This document shows, one piece after another, positions 57,213 through 64,000 of a stretch of DNA of 64,000 bases (the first letter of the stretch is position 1; each line of letters opens with the position of its first letter). Source of the stretch: Stomoxys calcitrans. Its lineage: Eukaryota; Arthropoda; Insecta; Diptera; Muscidae. The position numbers and the translations under genes are program-made. Below the pieces are notes generated by a model that was not told the origin of the DNA, made no database searches, and was given only the letters and a program-made list of their open reading frames with translations. The stretch is from positions 48,403,728 to 48,467,727 of the forward strand of contig NC_081553.1 in assembly GCF_963082655.1 (NCBI RefSeq), given 5' to 3'.

Positions 57213-58604
57213 TTTACGTTTTTTCAGTCTAAATCGATTTATCCCATTTTCAAAATCAACGCTTAATTTCTTCAAAATTCTCTCTACATATGAGCATCTT
57301 TCGAATAGTCTACATATGTACCGAAAGTTGCTCGCTAAAATCAATTTAACTTTTTCAACTAATTTAATGGCACTACACTTAAAGCCAAACATGATGTAAG
57401 TACAAGAATATTTTCTACACTCTCTAGTGGCACCCAACCACCCCTTCCTTTTTTTGCCACTGTGCCAAAAATTTGTCTCATATACCCATACCCAAGACGA
57501 ACTTATAAATAAAGTTCCTGAGAAATTAACTTTATTTGCCAACAACCAAGAAATATTTCGCATACAACAGCCACGCAATTTTCCATGCGTGTGTGTGTGT
57601 GTGTGTGTGTGTGTATGGTAGTGCTCAGCCACATAGACACCAATTTATCAAGCCAGTACAGAGGTTGTGCTGTAAAAGATGCAATCTTGTGACTATTTTA
57701 TCCAAGTAGAAAAGGTTACCAAAGAAAGAATTTTCATTTTTGTTGGGCCTTTTGGTTTTTGTTTTTTTTTTATTCATTTTCCTCTTGTAAAAGTAATATT
57801 ATCCTAATTAGTTTACCCAGAAGATAATTAATCCAAACCATAAATTTCTGAGCAGACACATGCATACATTTGCAAACTCACACACATGCATGCTTCTATT
57901 ATTCAAACTCACACCTACTGGGGCTACTTTAAGTTTCACACTTGGAGAGTTGTAAAGGGTTATGGAATAGTTTGAGTGGAATGGCAATCAAGTATTTAGT
58001 TTTGGCACCTAGGCAAGTGAGTTCATTCGTAAGAAATCTTATATTCCCTTATTTTAAGCCTTTAGTGCAAAAACCAAAAGGATCAAACCTTATAAACCAT
58101 GCTTCAAATCCTTTCAAAGTGTTAGTGAAGAAAACAGAAGTAGAGAGAACCTTACGGAGGTGTTTCGGTGCTGCTAGCTACAGGAGTTGGGTGTTAGCTG
58201 TGTGCGAACAATGGTTGGGATTGGTGGTATACCAATTGCGGAGTGTGATGAATTCCGGCAACAATGGCAAGTGGGAAAGATAGACGACCTGTAATCTCAT
58301 TAAGGCGGCAAAAATTAAACCACATGAAATATGAGGCCATTCAAGTGATTAAAAGTCCAACAATAAATGATGTTGTGTTGCTGTCATTGTGCTGGGTCTC
58401 TCTGTGTGTATGTGTGTGTGTGTGTGTGAAATAGTTGTGAGTGCTTATGTCGCTGACACTATTGTTGCTGGTAATGTTCTTTTGCTGTAACTGAAACAAC
58501 GCCCACCCCCTGTTGCTGATGAGGAGCAGAGTTGCCGCTAATTTGAGGGGGTTTTTGGGCAAATGAGGAAAAATAAATGTATTTAATAAAATTATCCAAG
58601 AAAA
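57213..58604. other. Unique DNA with two (GT)n runs, no gene supported
   Basis: (GT)n at about 57587-57614 and 58405-58428. A 113-codon plus frame at 57942-58283 has no recognisable domain. Confidence 0.5.
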
Positions 58605-58862
58605 TCAAAACAGTTGTTGAAAGTCATAACAGAACACTCTCTGCAAAATAATAGCCTAATCAGACAAAATTTGTGGCTTCCAGGGTCTGAAGAAGTCAAA
58701 TCGGGAGATATATCAGGTTAAAGACCGATTTGGACCGTACTTGGCACAGTTGTTGAAAGTCACAACAAAACACTATCTCCAAATTAGAGCCAAATCGGAC
58801 AGAAATTGTGGCTTCCAGGGGCTTAAGAAGTCAAATCGGGAGATCGGTTTATATGAAAACAA

Positions 58863-60781
58863 TTGGGTTGCCCAAAAAGTAGTTGCGGATTTTTTAAAAG
58901 AAAGTAAATGCATTTTTAATGAAACTTAGAATGAACTTTAATCAAATATACTTTTTTATACCCACCACCGACGGATGGGGGGTATATTCATTTTGTCATT
59001 CCGTTTGCAATACATCGAACCGACCCTATAAAGTATATATATTCTTGATCAGCGTAAAAATCTAAGACGATCTAGACATGTCCGTCCGTCTGTCTGTTGA
59101 GATCACGCTACAGTCTTAAAAAATAGAGATATTGAGCTGAAACTTTGCACAGATTCTTTTTTTGTCCATAAGCAGGTTAAGTTCGAAGATGGGATATATC
59201 GGACTATATCTTCATATAGCCCCCATATAGACCGATCCTCCGATTTAGGGTCTAAGGCCCATAAAAGCCACATTCATTATCCGATTTTGCTGAAATTTGG
59301 GACAGTGAGTTGTGTTAGGCCCTTCGACGTCCTTCGTCAATTTGACCCAGATCGGTTCAGATTTGGATATAGCTGCCATATAGACCGATGCTCCGATTTA
59401 GGGTCTTAGGCTCATAAAAGCCACATTTATTATCCGAAATTTGGGACAGTTAGTTGTGTTAGGCCCTTCGACGTCCTTCGTCAATTTGTCCCAGATCGGT
59501 CCAGATATGGATATAGCTGCCATATAGACCGATCCGCAGATTTAGGGTCTTAGGCCAATAAAAGCCATATTTATTATACTATTTTGCTGAAATTTGGGAC
59601 AGTGAGTTGTGTTAGGCCCTTCGACGTCCTTCGTCAATTTGTCCCAGATCGGTCCAGATATGGATATAGCTGCCATATAGACCGATCTTCCGATTTAGGG
59701 TCATAGGCCCATAAAAGCCACATTTATTATCCGATTTTGCTAAAATTTGGGACAGTACGTTGTGCTAGGCCCCTCTACATCTACTGTCAATATGGCTCAG
59801 ATCGGTACAGATTTGGATATAGCTGCCATATAGACCGATTATCTGATTTAGGGTCTTAGGCCCACAAAAGCCACATTTATGATTCGATTTGGCTGAAATT
59901 TGAGAAAGTGAGTTGTGTTAGGCCCTTCAATACTCTCCGTCAATTTGACTCAGATCGGTCCAGATTTGAATATAGCTGCCATATAGACCGATCCTCCAAT
60001 TTAGGGTCTTAGGCCCATAAAAGCCACATTCATTATCCGATTTTGCTGAAATTTGGGACAGTGAGTTGTCTAAGGCCCTTCGACATCCTCCGTCAATATG
60101 GCTCAGATCGGTTCAGATTTGAATATAGCTCCCATATAGACCTATCTCTCGGTTTTAGGTTTTGGGGCCATAAAAAGCCCATTTTTTGTCCGATGTTGCC
60201 GAAATGTGGGACAAAGACTTAAGTTAAGCCCCTCCATATATATCTGCAATTTGGTCTAGATCGATCAAGATTTGCATATAGCTGCCATATAGACCGATCT
60301 CTCGATTTAAAGTCTTGGCCCCATAAAAGGCGCTTTTTTAATCTGATTGCACTGAAATTTGACACACTGAATTATGTTATGCTTTTCGGCATCCGTGTCG
60401 TATATAGTTCAGATCGGTTTATTTTTGGATATAGCTACTAAAAATACCAATATTTTGTTATACACAACTGACTTTTACTTATTAGTATTTGGTCCAAATC
60501 GGAACATATATTGATATAGCTGCTATGGGTCATAAGGTATGAATTTTGCACCGGATTTTGACGAAAGGTGGTTTACATATATATCCGAGGTGGTGGGTAT
60601 CCAAAGTTCGGCCCGGCCGAACTTAACGCCTTTTTACTTGTTTACACTTTTTTTCTAAAACAAGCTAAAAGTAACAGCTGATAACTGACAGAAGAAAGAA
60701 TGCAATTACAGAGTCACAAGCTGTGAAAAAATTTGTCAACGCCGATTATAGGAAAAATCCGCAATTACTTTTTGGGCAACC
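58863..60781 (-). mobile_element. mariner-type MITE, copy 15, split by a DINE
   Basis: Left part 58863-58958 (TTGGGTTGCCC to AATATACTTTTTTA), right part 60643-60781 (CACTTTTTTTC to TTTGGGCAACCCAA). The two halves join into a normal MITE when 58959-60642 is left out. Confidence 0.92.
58959..60642 (+). mobile_element. DINE-1-like element, complete, inside a MITE (1684 bp)
   Basis: Because the host MITE sequence is known, the ends are fixed to within a base or two: 5' TACCCACCACCGACGGATGG and 3' TTTTTACTTGTT after the palindrome TTCGGCCCGGCCGAA. Second-subfamily units show GACAG/GAAAG at 59598, 59751, 59904 and 60057, each 153 apart. The target was a T-rich stretch (CTTTTTTACAC); TT or TA at the junction cannot be told apart. 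Confidence 0.92.
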
Positions 60782-60955
60782 CAATATATCTAAATCTGAT
60801 CAGTATTTAGAATCTGTGCAAAATTTCAAATGGCTAGCTTTACGAGTTCGAGCACTATCGTCTTTTCGACAGACGGACATGGGTAGATCGACTCAGAATG
60901 TCGAGACGATCATAATGATCCCATGGTGGAAAAAGGGTACTAAATTTTTTTAAAT

Positions 60956-61147
60956 CTGAAGGGTCCGCCCCCCTCCCCCTTATTCTAATTATCAGAAACG
61001 CCAGAACTGGAAGATGGTTGGTGCGATTTAAGCGAAATTTTGTGTGCTGTCTAATGGTAACCTAAAAACAAAAACTTGGTATCCAAATTTCGGATTGGGT
61101 ACCTAGAGAGGCCGCCCCACCGCCAAAACCTACCAAATACATATATA
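60956..61147 (-). mobile_element. Fragment of the 130 bp-unit element
   Basis: GATTTAAGCGAAATTTTGTG and GCCCCACCGCCAAAACCTAC match the non-repeated part of 18816-20835, inverted. No units follow. Confidence 0.65.
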
Positions 61148-61384
61148 TTGGGTTGCCCAAAAAGTAATTGCGGATTTTTTAAAAGAAAGTAAATGCATTT
61201 TAAATAAAACTTAGAATGAACTTCAATCAAATATACTTTTTTACCATTTTTATTCTAAAGCAAGCTAAAAGTAACAGCTGATAACTGACAGAAGAAAGAA
61301 TGCAATTACAGAGTCACAACCCGTTGAAAAAATTTGTCAACGCCGACGATATGAAAAATCCGCAATTACTTTTGGGCAACCCAA
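61148..61384 (-). mobile_element. mariner-type MITE, copy 16
   Basis: Full length, TA at 61146-61147 and 61385-61386. Small changes only. Confidence 0.93.
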
Positions 61385-62055
61385 TAGAAACAAATCATTG
61401 TTCAATTTTGTAGAACAATATATTGGTCTTTTTGGGTAGTTATATCGAAATATAGACCGATCTGAACCATATACGACACGGATGTCAAAAAGCCTATCAG
61501 AAGACGCTGTCCCAAATTTCGGTGTATTTTATGAGCCAAAGATCTTAAATCGAGAGATCGGTCTATATGACAGCTATATTCAAATTTCGACCAATCGGGG
61601 CTAAATTAAAATGGGATGTTAAGTGGCCTAACACAACTCAATGTCCCAAATTTTGGCGAAATCGGACAATAAATGCGCCTTTCATGGGCCCAAGCCCCTC
61701 AATCGAGAGATCGGTCTATGTGGCAGCTATATCCAAATCCGGACCGATTTCGGTCAAATGGAAGAAGGAAGACGAAAGGCCTAACGCGACTCACTGTCCC
61801 AAATTTCAGCAAAATCGGAATATAAATGTGGCTTTTATTGGTCTAAGACACTAATTCTGCGGATCGGTCTATATGGGGGCTATATCAAGATATAGTCCGA
61901 TATATCCCATCATCGAACTTAACCTGCTTATGGACGAAAAAAGAATCTGTGCCAAATTTCAGCTCGATATTACTATTTTTAAAGACTTTATATGACTTCA
62001 ACAGACAGACGGACCCACGGGGTTAGAACGTCTTAGATTTTTACGCTGCGCCTTC
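61385..62055 (-). mobile_element. DINE-1-like fragment, second subfamily
   Basis: Units with GAGAGATCGGTCTATATGAC and CCCAAATTTCAGCAAAATCG, then part of the 5' block (TCAACAGACAGACGGACCC, TCTTAGATTTTTACG). The outermost 5' bases and the 3' end are missing. Confidence 0.75.
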
Positions 62056-62107
62056 TTTAACTCTGTAATATCTTTTTAGGGTGGGGACACTTCGCCCTGA
62101 ATGCGGA

Positions 62108-62338
62108 TATCGATTTCGTGCCATTGTAGTCTATGACGCTGAACGCATTCGAATCCTGGCGAGAACATCGGACAAGCGGTGTTTATTTTTCCCCAAGATG
62201 TGGCACTGCGGGACGCCGTTCGGACTCCGCTATAAAAAAAGGTCCCTTATCATTGAGTTAAAACTTGAATCGGAAAGCACTCATTGATATGTGAGAATTT
62301 GCTCCTTCTCGGTTCCTGGTGGTAATGTTATTTCTAAG
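62108..62338 (+). mobile_element. tRNA-derived SINE, copy 5, damaged head
   Basis: TATGACGCTGAACGCATTCG, B box TTCGAATCCTGGCGAG, body GCGGGACGCCGTTCGGACTC, tail AACTTGAATCGGAAAGCAC and GGTTCCTGGTGG. The head is truncated at the same point as copy 3. Confidence 0.78.
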
Positions 62339-62903
62339 GGTAAGGTAGGAGAGGGATGGCACCCCAGACATTTCGACTCAAATATGGATGTCAAATTCGT
62401 GCTTCACTTCCAAATCCCTTTAATATGAGTCCCATATTGGCATGGCCGATAAACATGAACCGTTTGGATTGTGTTTTGGGGCTGGGGCTGGAGCTGGGGG
62501 CGACCACCGGCACTTTGCACTGAAAATTGAAATCAAATTCGTTCTTTATTCCCAACGGAAATGAAGTTCAGTTTAGGGGGTGCTTTAGCGCGTACCCCAA
62601 AACACATGGCTTCAAAATTGGATATCAAATTCGTTTTCTACTCTCAATTACCTTTCGTTTGAGTCCCATATTGTCACAATGGGACAACTAAACAATTTGA
62701 CATATGTTTAGGAGGAAAAGCGCCATCTAGGTATGAACGCAAATGTTAATGTTATATTCGTAATTTACTCCCTAAAACCATTAATTTGAGTCCATTATTG
62801 CCATGGTCGGCTAATGTGCCCATTTGTGGGTATTTGGGGGTGGGCGACCTCCTATTACATGGACCTAATGGTTTATGCTATATTTGTAATCTACTGCCTT
62901 ATA

Positions 62904-63499
62904 AAGGGTGATTTTTTGAGGTTAGGATTTTCATGCATTAGTATTTGACAGATCACGTGGGATTTCAGACATGGTGTCAAAGAGAAAGATGCTCAGTATG
63001 CTTTGACATTTCATCATGAATAGACTTACTAACAAGCAACGCTTGCAAATCATTGAATTTTATTACCAAAATCAGTGTTCGGTTCGAAATGTGTTCATTC
63101 ACCGTAACGTTGCGTCCAACAGCATCTTTGAAAAAATACGGTCCAATGATTCCACCAGCGTACAAACCACACCAAACAGTGCATTTTTCGGGATGCATGG
63201 GCAGTTCTTGAACGGCTTCTGGTTGCTCTTCACTCCAAATGCGGCAATTTTGCTTATTTACGTAGCCATTCAACCAGAAATGAGCCTCATCGCTGAACGG
63301 TGAATGAACACATTTCGAACCGAACACTGATTTTGATATTAAAATTCAATGATTTGCAAGCGTTGCTCGTTGGTAAGTCTATTCATGATGAAATGTCAAA
63401 GCATACTGAGCATCTTTCTCTTTGACACCATGTCTGAAATCCCACGTGATCTGTCAAATACTAATGCATGAAAATCCTAACCTCAAAAAAATCACCCTT
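62904..63499. mobile_element. Fold-back deletion derivative of the DD36D transposon
   Basis: Two inverted copies of the transposon's 5' end (arms 62904-63095 and 63307-63499, each with AAGGGTGATTTTTTGAGG, the leader and the first ~25 transposase codons) enclose a 203 bp internal piece (63096-63298) of the transposase core, read on the minus strand (FSDEAHFWLNGY to GRNVTVN). That piece matches 2937-3139 of the intact copy base for base by my reading. The 8 bases GGTGAATG at 63299-63306 are the inverse of CATTCACC at 63096-63103. TA lies on both sides (62902-62903, 63500-63501). It has no 3' end of the parent. It cannot make a working transposase. Confidence 0.93.
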
Positions 63500-63560
63500 T
63501 ACTTTTCATTTGAGTCCCATATTGGCATGAACTTCGAATATATCTGTTTAGAGGAATTTT

Positions 63561-64000
63561 GGGGTTGGGGAATGATAGAATCTCTGTCTATTAGCTGTAC
63601 TTTTTCCCAATGCATGTGTTTTTGTGTATTGACAGACTTTTTTCTGTGACAATTACACTTCATCCGTGGTACACATGATTCTGTGCATGTGTTGGAAGTT
63701 TACTGATGGCTTCGAACGCTAGACAACGGCAACGGCTTTCGCTGTTGCTTCGCGACTCTAAGTTCGATACCGGGCCGGGCTCTGCCGAATTTTTTCATAT
63801 TCCAGTTTTTTGTCCTAACGGGCATTAAATTTTACAATTTTTGTTTGTATCTCTTTCGAAACGAGCTCAATGATCAGAGATTTTCTTTGCAAATCGAAAA
63901 GGAAAGCCATGGCAACTTTGTCATTTATGCCATCGTTGTATTTATTCTCATTGTCATTTGTATTAAAGTATCATGTAGTCGTTGTCGTGTGTGAAGAAGC
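63561..64000. other. Unique DNA, no gene supported
   Basis: Contains a damaged tRNA-like stretch near 63705-63780 (TTCGATACCGGGCCGGGC) that I could not fold as a tRNA. Otherwise AT-rich. Confidence 0.45.

Larger units (their letters stand above)
58605..60955 (-). mobile_element. DINE-1-like element (outermost layer of a triple nest)
   Basis: First-subfamily units at 58605-58862 (GTTGTTGAAAGTCATAACAG, GTTGTTGAAAGTCACAAC) resume at 60784 with TATCTAAATCTG and the 5' block (TTTCGACAGACGGACATGGG to CCCATGGTGGAAAAAGGGTA). The gap is MITE copy 15, itself split by another DINE. Confidence 0.8.
62065..63560 (+). mobile_element. 130 bp-unit element with SINE (composite), host of the fold-back element
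   Basis: Inverted counterpart of about 43280-44225: the junction GAT(T)TCGTGCCATTGTAG, the SINE, ACATTTCGACTCAAATATGG, ACGGAAATGAAGTTCAGTTT, and CTACTGCC before and CTTTTCATTTGAGTCCCATA after the fold-back element. The match confirms that both loci descend from one composite. Confidence 0.72.

Noticed and set aside
57942..58283. 113-codon plus-strand frame as a gene
   Set aside because: No domain, no codon pattern or splice context, and it lies in AT-rich unique DNA; no support beyond an open frame.
2414..61384. The intact transposase as the driver of the 16-copy MITE
   Set aside because: Terminal repeats are unrelated (AAGGGTGATTTTTTGAGG versus TTGGGTTGCCCAAAAAG); the MITE needs a different mariner.

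Overview
This window looks like nuclear DNA from a higher fly, most likely a muscid of the house fly, stable fly and horn fly group. The reasons are: spliced insect-type genes with introns of 59 to 70 bases; a decayed copy of the fly non-muscle myosin II tail; and a dense layer of repeats whose ends match the DINE-1/INE-1 (Helentron-associated) elements of flies. I cannot fix the species from sequence alone. There are no bacterial operons, ribosome binding sites, rRNA genes or stand-alone tRNA genes.

Most of the window is mobile DNA, much of it nested. The main layers are: (1) 16 copies of one TA-flanked, ~237 bp mariner-type MITE; (2) about 19 DINE-1-like elements or pieces (called DINE here), carrying tandem arrays of a strikingly constant 153 bp unit in three diverged subfamilies; (3) at least six families of broken non-LTR retrotransposons (LINE-A to LINE-F); (4) a tRNA-derived SINE in five substantial copies and two fragments; (5) an element built of ~130 bp units, present in several inverted copies; (6) an intact Tc1/mariner-superfamily transposon (2414-3719) and a fold-back deletion derivative of it (62904-63499); (7) a second, different MITE (55374-55605). 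Two large simple arrays stand out: a G-rich 14 bp minisatellite inside a LINE (25711-26290) and a CCGT/CTGT array grown from a DINE (about 31380-32065).

Layout: 1-7770 LINE-A and LINE-B pieces, a DINE array and the intact transposon; 7771-10475 DINE elements with two sister MITE copies; 12034-15872 a long LINE-B broken by a DINE and a MITE; 17132-24349 DINE arrays around a 130 bp-unit element; 24385-27745 LINE-C with the G-rich array; 28205-32110 nested repeats and the pyrimidine array; 34187-39812 DINE, LINE-F and LINE-A; 40956-44225 LINE-E, SINEs and a 130 bp-unit element; 44490-53283 the only probable host genes; 53289-63560 nested DINEs, MITEs and the fold-back element.

The only convincing host genes are a tandem pair of small secreted DUF1091-type proteins (45066-45746 and 52602-53283, about 89% identical), each readable as three exons if a GC-AG first intron is accepted. 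A pseudogene of the non-muscle myosin II heavy chain (zipper) lies at 46558-47185 on the minus strand. Remaining stretches (773-1884, 10476-11687, 16080-17131, 32111-34049, 57213-58604 and others) look like ordinary AT-rich intergenic or intronic fly DNA with no gene I can support.
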